A program made the position numbers and the translations under genes. This document shows positions 1 through 7,486 of a stretch of 23,695 nt of DNA, piece after piece. Under the pieces are notes generated by a model that saw nothing but the letters and a program-made list of their open reading frames with translations, searched no databases and was not told the DNA's origin. Positions within the stretch are counted from its first letter, which is position 1; each line of letters starts with the position of its first letter. The stretch covers positions 1 through 23,695 of the forward strand of contig JAVHVN010000097.1 of the NCBI GenBank assembly GCA_032160545.1, read 5' to 3'. The DNA is from DATGFB01 sp032160545. Its GTDB lineage: Bacteria > Actinomycetota > Actinomycetes > Mycobacteriales > Jatrophihabitantaceae.

Positions 1-1
1 G

Positions 2-106
2 GCGAACTGGCCGAAGGTCACCATGATCGACCGCCCGGTCAACCAGGACGCGTGCAAGAACGCCACGCTCACGCTGTCGTTCACCGGATCGGGGGCCGGT
101 AACTGA
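2..106 (+). CDS. C-terminal end of an exported surface protein (partial)
   Basis: The reading frame is open from the window edge to TGA at 104-106 and gives 34 residues ending in KNATLTLSFTGSGAGN. The tail is rich in Thr, Ser and Gly and looks like a terminal beta-strand, as in small actinobacterial exported proteins of the SipW-dependent or camelysin-like kind. That family call is an inference from a short piece. The stop codon overlaps the ATG of the next gene (ATGA at 106), so the two are probably translationally coupled and part of one cell-surface operon. The N-terminus and any signal peptide lie outside the window. Confidence 0.7.
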   Translation, partial: ANWPKVTMIDRPVNQDACKNATLTLSFTGSGAGN

Positions 107-1266
107 TGACCGCTCACCGCACCACCGGGGGCAAGCCGAACCGCCGTCGGCGCATCGTCCTCGCCGGCATCGCCTCGGTCGCGCTGCTCGCCACCGGCGC
201 AGGCATCGCCTTCGCCGTCTGGTCGACATCCGGCGCGGGCGCCGCGTCGGCCCCGACCGCCACTCTCAATGCACCGTCCATCACCTCGGTCACCAGCGCG
301 TCCGGAACAGGCTCGGTGTCGGTGGCCTGGTCGCCGTCGGCCACCTCCGCGTCGGCGCCGGCACCGGCCGGCTACTACGTCACGCGCAAGAGCGGCGCGA
401 CGTCCGCCCCCGCCTGCGGCTCGAGCCCGAGTTCATTGATCAGCGGGCCGACCTGCACCGATTCGACGGTCGCCGACGGCACCTACACGTACGTCGTGAC
501 GGCCGTCCTCCACTCGTGGTCCACGTCTAGCAGCCCCAGCGCGGGCGTCACGGTGACGAACATCGTTCCTACGGCGACGGTGAACCAGGCGAGCGGCCAG
601 CCCGATCCGGCCAGGACCTCGCCGATCAACTTCACCGTCGTCTTCAACGAGCCGGTCGTCGACTTCACGTCCGGTGCTGTCACGGTCGGCGGCACGGCCG
701 TGGGCACTGCGAGCGTCACGATCAGCGGCAGCGGCCCCACGTACAACGTCGCGGTCAGCGGCATGACCACCTCCGGCACCGTGAGCGCGTCGATTGGGGC
801 CGGCAAGGTCCATGACGCCAACGGGACGGCCAACAGCGCCTCGACCAGCACCGACAACTCGGTGACGTGGGACGGCACCGCACCGACAGCGCCGAAGCCC
901 ACCTTCACGGCGGCCACCGTGTCCGGCAGCAACCCGACGTACGTGTCCAGTGAAGCCCTGACCTTCAGCGACGCAGCGACGGACGACACGGGTGGCACCG
1001 GCGTGCAATCCGTGGCGTATTTCTACTGCGCGGGCAGCGGTGGGTGCGGGACGGGTGGAACCCAGCTGGGCAGCGCGTCGTCGACGGGCCCGAGTTACGC
1101 GGTCACGTCGCCCGTTCCCGCGTTCGCGAACGGCGACGGCCCGTACAGCGTGGTCGCGGTGGTCACCGACAACGCAGGCAACCAGACCCGCTCCGCAGCC
1201 GCCGTGATCGCGCTCGACAGCACCAAACCGAGCGCGCCGGCGCCGACAGTGAACGGAAGCAACTGA
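106..1266 (+). CDS. Exported FN3/Ig-like repeat surface protein
   Basis: 386 residues. A basic N-terminus (RRRR at 13-16) is followed by a hydrophobic stretch at about 17-37 and then FAVWSTSGAGAASA, a layout like SipW-type signal peptides. Residues about 54-150 resemble a fibronectin type III module with a Cys pair. Residues about 153-255 resemble a bacterial Ig-like module beginning PTATVNQASGQPDP. Residues about 258-370 form a third module with YFYCAGSGGCGTG and ending VVAVVTDNAGNQT. The protein stops at DSTKPSAPAPTVNGSN, which repeats the linker that opens the third module (DGTAPTAPKPT), so it ends at the start of a further repeat. No enzyme motif is visible; a structural or adhesive role at the cell surface is inferred. 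The start overlaps the upstream stop, and the next gene begins one base after its own stop. Confidence 0.85.
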   Translation: MTAHRTTGGKPNRRRRIVLAGIASVALLATGAGIAFAVWSTSGAGAASAPTATLNAPSITSVTSASGTGSVSVAWSPSATSASAPAPAGYYVTRKSGATSAPACGSSPSSLISGPTCTDSTVADGTYTYVVTAVLHSWSTSSSPSAGVTVTNIVPTATVNQASGQPDPARTSPINFTVVFNEPVVDFTSGAVTVGGTAVGTASVTISGSGPTYNVAVSGMTTSGTVSASIGAGKVHDANGTANSASTSTDNSVTWDGTAPTAPKPTFTAATVSGSNPTYVSSEALTFSDAATDDTGGTGVQSVAYFYCAGSGGCGTGGTQLGSASSTGPSYAVTSPVPAFANGDGPYSVVAVVTDNAGNQTRSAAAVIALDSTKPSAPAPTVNGSN

Positions 1267-1267
1267 C

Positions 1268-2749
1268 ATGAATTGCCGCAACCGGGTCACCGCCCGTCAG
1301 GCAACAGCCACGCGCCACCTGCGGATCGCCCTACGACTGGTCGTCATCGCAGCGCTGGCAGTCGCAGGCATGGTGTTCAGCGCAGACCTTGCGACGGCTG
1401 ACAGCGCGGCGAGCAGCGGCTACGGCGCGATGACTGTCAGCCCGACGTCGGCCACCGTCGGCACCTCGACCCAGCTCACGTTCTCGTACTCCTTCACCGA
1501 CAACGGCCACTTCCTGCCGACCGGCTCGTCGGTCACTGTCGCCGTGCCCGCCAGTTGGACGGCACCCACCGCGACGAACACGTCCGTGGCTGCCCCCACC
1601 GCGAACTGCAACACCAGCGCGGCACTGAGCTTCAACGCCACGACCGTGACCATCCCGCTGGCGAACGGGTGCAGAGCTCCGGCCGGCAATAGCACCGCGA
1701 CACTGCTGACGCTGACCTACACCGGTACGCCGAGCGCGGCCGGCACAACCACCTTCACGACGTCCTCGGGCGCGGGAGGTGCCCCCGTGGCCATCAGCAG
1801 CCAGCCGACGGTCACCGTGAACCCGGCGGCGGCGTCGCAGTTGGTGTTCACCACGGCGCCCTCGACCACGAACACGGCAGGGACCGCCTTCGCGCAGCAA
1901 CCCGTTGTCAAGGTCGAGGACGCGTCCGGGAACGTCGTCACGTCGTCCTCCGCGTCGGTCACCATCGCCGCTCTGAACAACGGCAGCGCCGGCCCGGCAA
2001 TGACGTGTGGCACCGGTGGCGGGCCGACGGTGACGGCCGTTTCGGGCGTGGCGACCTTCAGCGGGTGCTTCATGACGATTGCCGGCAGTTACACGATGAA
2101 GGCGACGAGCGGCACGCTCAGCAGTGCTACCAACCCCGCGTTCACCGTCGCCAACGCCGCCGCGAGCAAGCTGGCGTTCGTCAAGGGACCGAGCGACGCC
2201 TTCGTCGGCACGGCGATGTCGCCGGCCGTGACGATCCAGGTCCAGGACCAGTACAACAACCCGGTGAGCGGCATCTCGGTCACGCTGACGCCGTCGAGCA
2301 ATGTCACGTTCGGCACCGGCCTCGCCGCCACGACCGACTCGAGCGGGCTGGCGACGTTCGGCAACCTGACTGCTACGCACACCGCTATCGCCGCAACAGT
2401 GACGGGGTCGGCGACAGTCTCCGGCACGAACCTCTCGACAGGAACGTCCACGACGTTCAACGTGAGCGTCAAGGTCACCACCTCGGCGAACGCGCTGGGT
2501 GACAGCGCCGCTGACGCCGGCGGCTCGGGTGTCGCGTCGGTGTCCTACTACTACTGCACCGGGTTCGCGGCGACCTGCGCCGCGGCCGGTCGCACGCTCA
2601 TCGGTACCTCGACGACGGCCGGAACCTTCGCGCTCGCATGGACCGGCCAGCCGGCAAACGGCGCGTACACCGTGATCGCGGTGGCGACCGACAACGTCGG
2701 CAACGTCAGCTCGGGGAGCGCAGGCACGCCCGTCAGCGTGAGCAACTAG
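1268..2749 (+). CDS. Exported multi-domain Ig-like surface protein
   Basis: 493 residues. It has a basic N-terminus with a hydrophobic core at about 19-38 and a likely cleavage near ATADSAAS, i.e. a Sec-type signal peptide. The mature part is almost entirely Ser/Thr/Ala/Gly/Val beta-sandwich sequence: a first module at about 45-184, a second opening ASQLVFTTAPSTTNTAGTAF at about 189-295, a third opening ASKLAFVKGPSDAFVGTAMS at about 298-405 with invasin-like VQDQYNNPVSGISVTLTP, and a C-terminal module at about 410-493 with YYYCTGFAATCAAAG and VIAVATDNVGNVS. This last module matches the final module of the preceding gene. No LPXTG anchor or transmembrane tail is visible, so it is either released or held by another partner. 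It starts one base after the upstream stop and is probably in the same operon. Function is unknown beyond a surface or adhesive role. Confidence 0.85.
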   Translation: MNCRNRVTARQATATRHLRIALRLVVIAALAVAGMVFSADLATADSAASSGYGAMTVSPTSATVGTSTQLTFSYSFTDNGHFLPTGSSVTVAVPASWTAPTATNTSVAAPTANCNTSAALSFNATTVTIPLANGCRAPAGNSTATLLTLTYTGTPSAAGTTTFTTSSGAGGAPVAISSQPTVTVNPAAASQLVFTTAPSTTNTAGTAFAQQPVVKVEDASGNVVTSSSASVTIAALNNGSAGPAMTCGTGGGPTVTAVSGVATFSGCFMTIAGSYTMKATSGTLSSATNPAFTVANAAASKLAFVKGPSDAFVGTAMSPAVTIQVQDQYNNPVSGISVTLTPSSNVTFGTGLAATTDSSGLATFGNLTATHTAIAATVTGSATVSGTNLSTGTSTTFNVSVKVTTSANALGDSAADAGGSGVASVSYYYCTGFAATCAAAGRTLIGTSTTAGTFALAWTGQPANGAYTVIAVATDNVGNVSSGSAGTPVSVSN

Positions 2750-2786
2750 TCGCCGCGGGTCCAACCCTTCGCCGCGGTCCAACCCT
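2750..2786 (+). repeat. Tandem direct repeat of 18-19 bp
   Basis: TCGCCGCGGGTCCAACCCT at 2750-2768 is followed directly by the same sequence lacking one G at 2769-2786. It starts right after the stop codon of the upstream gene and leads into the hairpin at 2790. Confidence 0.8.
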
Positions 2787-2789
2787 CAA

Positions 2790-2838
2790 GATCAAGAGAC
2801 GGATTTGGTCGCTCATCGACGGAATCGATCTCTTGATC
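2790..2838. terminator. 49-nt compound hairpin between convergent genes
   Basis: GATCAAGAGA (2790-2799) pairs perfectly with TCTCTTGATC (2829-2838). Inside it GATT (2802-2805) pairs with AATC (2823-2826), and GTCG (2808-2811) pairs with CGAC (2817-2820) around the loop CTCAT. The three stems are separated by symmetric two-by-two internal loops. It lies between converging genes, so a bidirectional terminator is likely, but there is no T-tract and a dispersed palindromic element is an alternative. Confidence 0.6.
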
Positions 2839-2842
2839 AACC

Positions 2843-2890
2843 GGGAGGGCGGGAGAGCGGGAGGGCGGGAGAGCGGGAGGGCGAGAGGGC
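2843..2890 (+). repeat. G-rich 16-bp tandem repeat, three copies
   Basis: GGGAGGGCGGGAGAGC occurs at 2843-2858 and again at 2859-2874, with a diverged third copy at 2875-2890. Many closely spaced GGG runs on the + strand give it the form of a G-quadruplex-capable tract. It ends just before the stop codon of the minus-strand gene at 2905. Confidence 0.8.
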
Positions 2891-2904
2891 GGGGCGGCGG
2901 CGGG

Positions 2905-3213
2905 TCAATCCTGCGGGCGGTTCTCCTCGTCACCGGAGAGTTCGGCGTCGAGGTCTGCGCGAGCCTGCTTGCGGGCCTCGACCCGCTCCTCGATCGTGGC
3001 GGCGAATCGAGCGCGCGGCCGGGCCAGCAGCACCAGCGACAGGGGTACCGAGAGGAACAGCGCGACCAGTGCGGCGAACAGGCCGTTCAGGCCGGCGAGG
3101 ACGAGCACCCCCCACAGCGCGAAGAACAGCCCGAACCGAAGCACGGTGTAGAGCCACATCGAGCTCATCCACCTGGCGAAGGTGGGGCTTGGGGACTTCC
3201 GCGGTTCGGCCAC
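2905..3213 (-). CDS. DUF4229-like small membrane protein
   Basis: 102 residues starting with GTG at 3213. A short polar N-terminus is followed by two hydrophobic segments at about 20-42 and 44-63 (LYTVLRFGLFFALWGVLVLAG, then LFAALVALFLSVPLSLVLLA), then a charged helical tail rich in Arg, Glu and Ala (ARPRARFAATIEERVEARKQ). Size and layout match the actinobacterial DUF4229 family, which I recall near menaquinone genes; that assignment is from memory. It starts three bases after the stop of mqnE and must be co-transcribed with it. ATG codons for residues 16 and 19 are alternative starts, but they would trim the region before the first membrane segment. No catalytic motif is seen, and a role supporting menaquinone biosynthesis is only suggested by position. 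Confidence 0.8.
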   Translation of the reverse strand: MAEPRKSPSPTFARWMSSMWLYTVLRFGLFFALWGVLVLAGLNGLFAALVALFLSVPLSLVLLARPRARFAATIEERVEARKQARADLDAELSGDEENRPQD

Positions 3214-3216
3214 GAG

Positions 3217-4362
3217 CTAGGCCCAGACGGCTTGCGGCTCGGCCCGCCGCTGCGCCAGCGGAACCGGCCCGTCGTACTCGCGCAGCACGTCGTAGCGGGT
3301 GTTGCGCTCCTTGGGCGTGAACCCGGCGTCGCGAATCAGGTCGAGCAGGTTCTCGCGGGTGAGCTTGTCGGGGGTGCCGAAGTGGTCGGCGTCGTGCGTG
3401 ATCTTGTACTCGACCACCGAGCCGTCCATGTCGTCGGCGCCGTAGTTGAGCGCGAGCTGCGACGTCGACAGGCCGTGCATCACCCAGAACACCTTGACGT
3501 GCTCGAAGTTGTCGAGCATCAGCCGCGAGACGGCGAACGTCTTGAGCACGTCCGCGGGCTGCGCCATCGGAAGGTGCGAGAGCCGGTTGTTGTCGTTGTG
3601 GAACCGCAGCGGGATGAACACGACGAACCCGCCGGTCTCGTCCTGCAGCTCACGCAGGCGCAGGACGTGGTCGACCCGGTGCCGCGGCTCCTCGATGTGG
3701 CCGTAGAGCATCGTCGCCGGCGTGCGCAACCCCTTGCCGTGCGCCAGCTTGTGGATGCGCGACCAGTCCGCCCAGTGCGTCTTGTGGTCGACGATCTGCT
3801 TGCGGACGTCCCAGTCGAAGATCTCGGCGCCGCCGCCGGTGAGCGACTCGAGGCCCGCGTCGACGAGCTCGTCCAGGATCTCGTCGGCGGACAGCCCGGA
3901 GATCTCCTCGAAGAAGTGGATCTCGGTCGCCGTGAAGCACTTCAACGCGACGTCGGGCAGCGCCGCCTTCAACTCGCGCAGCACGCGTGGGTAGTACTTC
4001 CACGGCAGCGTCGGGTGCAGCCCGTTGACGATGTGCAGCTCGGTCAGCCCGTCGTCCTTCATCGCGACCGCGGCCTCGACGGCCTCCTCGACGCGCATCG
4101 TGTACGCGTCCTTCTGGCCGGGCTTGCGCTGGAAGCTGCAGTACGCGCAGGACGCGGTGCAGACGTTGGTGAGGTTGAGGTGGCGGTTGACGTTGAAGAA
4201 CGTGGTCGTCCCGTTCTTCTCGGTGCGGATCTCGTGCGCGAGACCGCCCAGCCACGCGAGGTCGTCGGACTGGTAGAGGTCCTCGCCGTCCTGGCGGGTG
4301 AGGCGCTCGCGCGCCGCGACCTTCTCGGTCAGCTCTGCCGTGCGGGACTCGCTCAACGCCAT
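3217..4362 (-). CDS. mqnE: Aminofutalosine synthase, radical SAM (MqnE)
   Basis: 381 residues from ATG at 4362. MqnE joins the adenosyl part of SAM to 3-[(1-carboxyvinyl)oxy]benzoate to give aminofutalosine, an early step of the futalosine menaquinone pathway, in the cytoplasm. The 4Fe-4S radical SAM motif is NVCTASCAYC with Cys 68, 72 and 75, followed by SFQRKPGQKDAY. Other family segments are HIVNGLHPTLPWKYYPRVLR and YGADDMDGSVVEYKITHDAD near the C-terminus. Length is normal for MqnE. The frame stays open to 4482, but the extra 40 residues are Arg-rich and unlike the family, and a TACCCT box lies six bases before the ATG at 4362, so I chose that start and a leaderless message. A DUF4229-like gene follows three bases downstream. 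The later steps (UbiD-type enzyme and MqnP) are encoded at 13.5-15.9 kb. Confidence 0.95.
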   Translation of the reverse strand: MALSESRTAELTEKVAARERLTRQDGEDLYQSDDLAWLGGLAHEIRTEKNGTTTFFNVNRHLNLTNVCTASCAYCSFQRKPGQKDAYTMRVEEAVEAAVAMKDDGLTELHIVNGLHPTLPWKYYPRVLRELKAALPDVALKCFTATEIHFFEEISGLSADEILDELVDAGLESLTGGGAEIFDWDVRKQIVDHKTHWADWSRIHKLAHGKGLRTPATMLYGHIEEPRHRVDHVLRLRELQDETGGFVVFIPLRFHNDNNRLSHLPMAQPADVLKTFAVSRLMLDNFEHVKVFWVMHGLSTSQLALNYGADDMDGSVVEYKITHDADHFGTPDKLTRENLLDLIRDAGFTPKERNTRYDVLREYDGPVPLAQRRAEPQAVWA

Positions 4363-4368
4363 GAGGCA

Positions 4369-4374
4369 AGGGTA
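4369..4374 (-). promoter_or_regulatory. Putative -10 box of mqnE (leaderless)
   Basis: On the minus strand TACCCT is followed by TGCCTC and then the ATG of mqnE. Six bases between a TANNNT box and the start codon puts the transcription start on the A of ATG. No ribosome-binding site is visible. No good -35 was found. Confidence 0.5.
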
Positions 4375-4454
4375 CGTGCGCCCCTCCCGGCGCCGTCCGG
4401 CACGCACCAGCCCGGCGCGCGACAACCGGTCCGTGGCGCGCTCGAGCAAGGGTG

Positions 4455-4460
4455 CATAGT
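4455..4460 (+). promoter_or_regulatory. Putative -10 box of the channel pseudogene
   Basis: CATAGT lies eight bases before the ATG at 4469, and no ribosome-binding site is present. This would give a nearly leaderless transcript, divergent from mqnE and about 80 bases from its -10 box. Confidence 0.35.
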
Positions 4461-4468
4461 GCCCCCGC

Positions 4469-5111
4469 ATGACGACTGACATCTCGAGGGGTCAGGACCA
4501 ATCGCATGTGGATTCGACCCCCGTGCAACGATGGGAACAGCGCACCGAGTGGCCGCTGGCCCTGCTCGCGGTCACGTTTCTGATCACGTACGCCTGGCCG
4601 ATCCTGCAGGAGAATCTGTCCTCGGAGTGGCGCGCGACGTGCCGATGGGTCGGCTACCTGGTGTGGCTGGCGTTCTTCGTGGACTACGTCGTCCGCGTGA
4701 TGCTGGCAACCGATCGTGGCCACTACATCTCCCGGCACATCCTGGACGTCCTCGTCATCGTGTTGCCGGTGCTGCGGCCGCTTCGGCTCCTGCGCCTGGT
4801 CATGCTCCTGCGGGTGATGAACCGCCGCGCGACGTCATCGCTACGCGGACGCGTGATCGTCTACGTCGTCGGCTCCACCGCCCTGGTGATCACCGCTTCC
4901 CGGTCACCGGCGAGGGCAGGGTCATCGGCGTCGGCCTGATGCTCGCCGGGATCGCGCTGCTCGGCGTCGTGACCGCCTCGATCGCATCCTGGCTGATCGA
5001 CGAGGTGTGCGAGGGTGAACAGGACTCGCAGGCGGCGACCCGCGCGACATAGGTGAGCTTCGGGAAGAGATCCGAGCACTGCAGGCGCTGATCGCTGCGC
5101 GGTCGAAGTGA
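4469..5111 (+). pseudogene. Voltage-gated potassium channel, pore deleted and frameshifted
   Basis: The frame from ATG 4469 encodes the voltage-sensor half of a six-helix channel: hydrophobic segments at about 30-45 and 60-80, then the Arg-rich S4-like RPLRLLRLVMLLRVMNRRA, ending at VYVVGSTALVI. At about 4885-4895 the message jumps into another frame, which reads RFPVTGEGRVIGVGLMLAG and the inner helix IALLGVVTASIASWLIDEV. In intact relatives the pore helix and the TVGYGD filter lie between these two parts. Here they are absent, and the junction is out of frame. A second shift at about 5000-5040 is needed to reach the expected coiled-coil tail ELREEIRALQALIAARSK ending at TGA 5109-5111. Any product from 4469 would stop at 4939 and could not conduct ions. 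A sequencing or assembly error could explain a one-base shift but not the clean loss of about 40 codons. Confidence 0.85.
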
Positions 5112-5173
5112 ACACTCGCATGTCCGGGTGTCTCGGCGACCGCCCAGGGTGTGCTGTGTGGGACGCTCCACCG

Positions 5174-5557
5174 GTGACTGCCGACCTCACTCTCGCGATG
5201 AGCGAATTCCAACGGTGCATTGCCGAGCGAGATCAGGTTGGGGCGGAGGTGATTCTCGACGCGGACTATGCGCTCGAGCTTGTTCATCCGGTCGCGGCCG
5301 TGGTGCCAAGAGACGGCTGGCTGGCCGCATTGCCCGACTACGTCGTTCACTCGTACGACGTTGAGGAGCAAATCATCGACGCCGACGTCGATGTTGCAAT
5401 CGTTCTGCATCGTGCCCACATGCAGGCGACCGTCAACGGGGTCGACCGAAGCGGCGTATTCATCGTGTCGGATGTCTGGCGGCTGCGGGACGGGCGCTGG
5501 CGGGTCTGGAAGCGGCACTCAACTCCGCTGTCGGCGGGACCCGTGCCGAACCCGTGA
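5174..5557 (+). CDS. NTF2-like / DUF4440-type protein
   Basis: 127 residues from GTG at 5174. It begins TADLTLAMSEFQRCIAERDQ, a typical first helix of the SnoaL/NTF2-like fold, and ends with the beta-strands GVFIVSDVWRLRDGRWRVWK followed by RHSTPLSAG, characteristic of DUF4440-type proteins. No catalytic residues can be assigned; members serve as small-molecule enzymes or binding proteins, so substrate is unknown. The frame also opens at GTG 5108, overlapping the stop of the ancestral channel gene, but the extra 22 residues look non-homologous and Cys/Pro-rich, so I prefer 5174. ATG at 5198 is another option. No strong ribosome-binding site is seen for any of them. It follows the channel pseudogene on the same strand. 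Confidence 0.75.
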   Translation: MTADLTLAMSEFQRCIAERDQVGAEVILDADYALELVHPVAAVVPRDGWLAALPDYVVHSYDVEEQIIDADVDVAIVLHRAHMQATVNGVDRSGVFIVSDVWRLRDGRWRVWKRHSTPLSAGPVPNP

Positions 5558-5601
5558 GCGTGCTGCACTAGGCAAGACCGCGCACCAACGGAGGCATCGG
5601 C

Positions 5602-5805
5602 TTGAGATTCCCGAAGAAGACGCCGTTCGACATTGGTGTGACCGGCGCGTCCGCCGAGATCGCGACGGCGGGTATGTCTCAGGCGTGGATCATCAATCCG
5701 CTGCTGAAGACCACGCAGTTCACCACAGCGACCGGCGTCATCTCCGTTGCAGCGCCTCGTGCCATCCTCGACGACTTTCGAACATCCGTGATGAGCGACC
5801 GTTAG
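5602..5805 (+). CDS. Small hypothetical protein, TTG start
   Basis: 67 residues. A perfect GGAGG (5590-5594) stands seven bases before TTG 5602, which is the main argument that this is a real gene. The product has mixed composition (PFDIGVTGASAEIATAGMSQ, later TTQFTTATGVISVAAPRAIL) with no membrane segment, signal peptide or motif I recognise. Base composition appears less GC-rich than in the genes at either end of the window. It lies 44 bases after the NTF2-like gene and could be co-transcribed with it, and it converges on the FAD oxidoreductase gene. It could also be a fragment of a larger decayed gene. Confidence 0.45.
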   Translation: MRFPKKTPFDIGVTGASAEIATAGMSQAWIINPLLKTTQFTTATGVISVAAPRAILDDFRTSVMSDR

Positions 5806-5827
5806 AGCGCGACCCGCACGAATGGGT

Positions 5828-5849
5828 TTGCCCGCGACTAGTGCGGCAA
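5828..5849. terminator. Weak hairpin between convergent genes
   Basis: TTGCC (5828-5832) pairs with GGCAA (5845-5849), and after a bulged C, GC (5834-5835) pairs with GC (5843-5844) around a seven-base loop. There is no T-tract. Its place between the ends of two converging genes is the main support. Confidence 0.3.
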
Positions 5850-5882
5850 GCAACGGTTCAGAGCTCAGCCAGCGGGGACTGG

Positions 5883-7277
5883 TTACGACGGCTTGATGTT
5901 GGCGTTGTGACGGAAGAGGTTCGCCGGATCGTACTTGGCTTTGATGTTCGCCAATCGCTCGTACTTGGACGGCCCGTACGCGTCCTTGACCCGATCGTCG
6001 TCGCCGGTCTCCAGCGCATTGACGTAAACATTGGTGTCGGCCGTGTGCGGCAACAGCGCCTCCCAGGTCGCTCGCACCCAGGCTCGGTCGGCGTCCAGGA
6101 GCTCCGGCGTCGGACAGACCGCGATGATGAAGACCGCGTATCTCGGCGAGCGGCCACCGCTGAATGCCGTCTCGTCGTCGGCAATCGCGGAGTATGCACG
6201 GTCCAACCGATAGAACAGCAGCACGGACAGTGGCGAGGTCTTGCGCGGCAGCCGATCGGCGACGACGTCGATTACTGCGTCGGAAAGGTCGTCGACGTAG
6301 ACGGCCTTGTCGTAGTCGTGGAACCCCCAGGCGTTCGGCTCGTCGAGCATCTGCTGCAGCGCGGCGTAGGGCATCGCGGTGGTGAACTCCCACAGCGGTG
6401 GCAACGCTTCGCGAATCTGCTTGAGGACAGCCTCATGAACCTCGGGAGCCCCGAAGCCGACCACGACGAGCGCGTACCCGGGTTGATGGTGGTACTCCTC
6501 CGGGACGAACGGCGCGGGCGGCGCGTTCATGCCGGCAATCACGATATTGATATCCGGGGACAGGGTGGCGAGGACGTCACGTGCCACACGAAGCACGTCA
6601 CGTCCCTGGTCCAAGCCCCAGAACGGCACTCCGAGCTGAATGATCGGACCGACCTCGTGCAACCGGAACTCGAACTCGGTCACGACGCCGAAGTTGCCGC
6701 CGCCGCCTCGAATCGCCCAGAACAAATCAGCGTTCTCGTCGGCCGCGGCACGACGGATCACGCCATCGGCGGTCACGACCTGAGCCGAGACGAGGTTGTC
6801 AATGCTGAGGCCGGCTCGCCGGGTCAGCCAGCCCATGCCGCCGCCGAGCGTGAGTCCGCCCACGCCGGTATGGCTGATCAGACCTGCCGGCACCGCGAGA
6901 CCGTGCCGCTGGGTGGCCGCATCCAGGTCGCCGAGCAGGGCACCGCCGGCAACCCGCGCGCGCTTCGATTCCGGATCGACGACGACCTGATTCAGGTCAC
7001 GCAAGTCGATCATCAGGGCACCGTCGGCGACGGCTGTGCCTCCCATGCCGTGGGCGCCGCCGCGGACCGTGACCTCCAGGCTGTTGGCCACCGCGAACGA
7101 CACGGCTGTTGCGACGTCCGCCGCGGACGTGCAACGCGCGATCAGCGCCGGACGCCGGTCGACCGCCGCGTTCCAAACCCTGCGCGCCTCGTCGTAGTCC
7201 GCATCGTCCGGCCCGATAGCCCGACCGCCGATCGCCTGCCGCAGCGCCTGTGCCGTGTTGCTTGTGGCCTGTGTCAT
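5883..7277 (-). CDS. FAD-binding oxidoreductase, berberine bridge enzyme type
   Basis: 464 residues from ATG 7277, preceded on the minus strand by a GGGGGGACGG ribosome-binding site. The N-terminal half is a PCMH-type FAD domain: RPALIARCTSAADVATAVSF, then VRGGAHGMGG with His76 as the expected 8-alpha-histidyl FAD attachment site, then SHTGVGGLTLGGGMGWLTRR. The C-terminus carries the BBE motif YGPSKYERLANIKAKYDPAN followed by LFRHNANI. There is no Cys in the segment where bicovalent members have their second FAD link, so attachment is probably single. Such enzymes oxidise sugars, alkaloid-like or polyketide substrates; the substrate here cannot be told. No signal peptide is seen, so it is likely cytoplasmic. 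It lies downstream of a lipoprotein gene on the same strand, 209 bases away. Confidence 0.93.
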   Translation of the reverse strand: MTQATSNTAQALRQAIGGRAIGPDDADYDEARRVWNAAVDRRPALIARCTSAADVATAVSFAVANSLEVTVRGGAHGMGGTAVADGALMIDLRDLNQVVVDPESKRARVAGGALLGDLDAATQRHGLAVPAGLISHTGVGGLTLGGGMGWLTRRAGLSIDNLVSAQVVTADGVIRRAAADENADLFWAIRGGGGNFGVVTEFEFRLHEVGPIIQLGVPFWGLDQGRDVLRVARDVLATLSPDINIVIAGMNAPPAPFVPEEYHHQPGYALVVVGFGAPEVHEAVLKQIREALPPLWEFTTAMPYAALQQMLDEPNAWGFHDYDKAVYVDDLSDAVIDVVADRLPRKTSPLSVLLFYRLDRAYSAIADDETAFSGGRSPRYAVFIIAVCPTPELLDADRAWVRATWEALLPHTADTNVYVNALETGDDDRVKDAYGPSKYERLANIKAKYDPANLFRHNANIKPS

Positions 7278-7486
7278 GACCCGTCCCCCCGTCGACCATC
7301 CTTACGACAAGAGTGGGCTCGGATGGTCACCTGCGCATGAGTGCCACCACTACAACACTCTCGGGGACCTCACCGGCAAGCAGCTGACCCGTACCTAATA
7401 TGTCCGCGCATCAGGCACCGCGCTAGTCGTGCCCTGAGCGGATGCAGATCCGAGTCGCTTGAAAGGATTCGTCGAAAGTCTTCGAG

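Noticed and set aside
2638..4479. 613-codon open frame on the plus strand across the repeat spacer and mqnE
   Set aside because: It is antisense to mqnE with its intact radical SAM motif and crosses the terminator region.
4363..4482. N-terminal extension of mqnE to the ATG at 4482
   Set aside because: The extra 40 residues are Arg-rich and unlike MqnE, and they would overlap the channel start. A -10-like box sits directly before the ATG at 4362.
5268..7340. 690-codon open frame on the plus strand opposite the FAD oxidoreductase
   Set aside because: It is an antisense shadow running through three annotated genes. The conserved FAD and BBE motifs lie on the other strand.
7339..7398. Possible coding remnant reading ECHHYNTLGDLTGKQLTRT before a stop
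   Set aside because: It looks mildly protein-like, but it is under 20 codons with no recognisable family and no supporting start. It could be chance in the FAD oxidoreductase upstream region.
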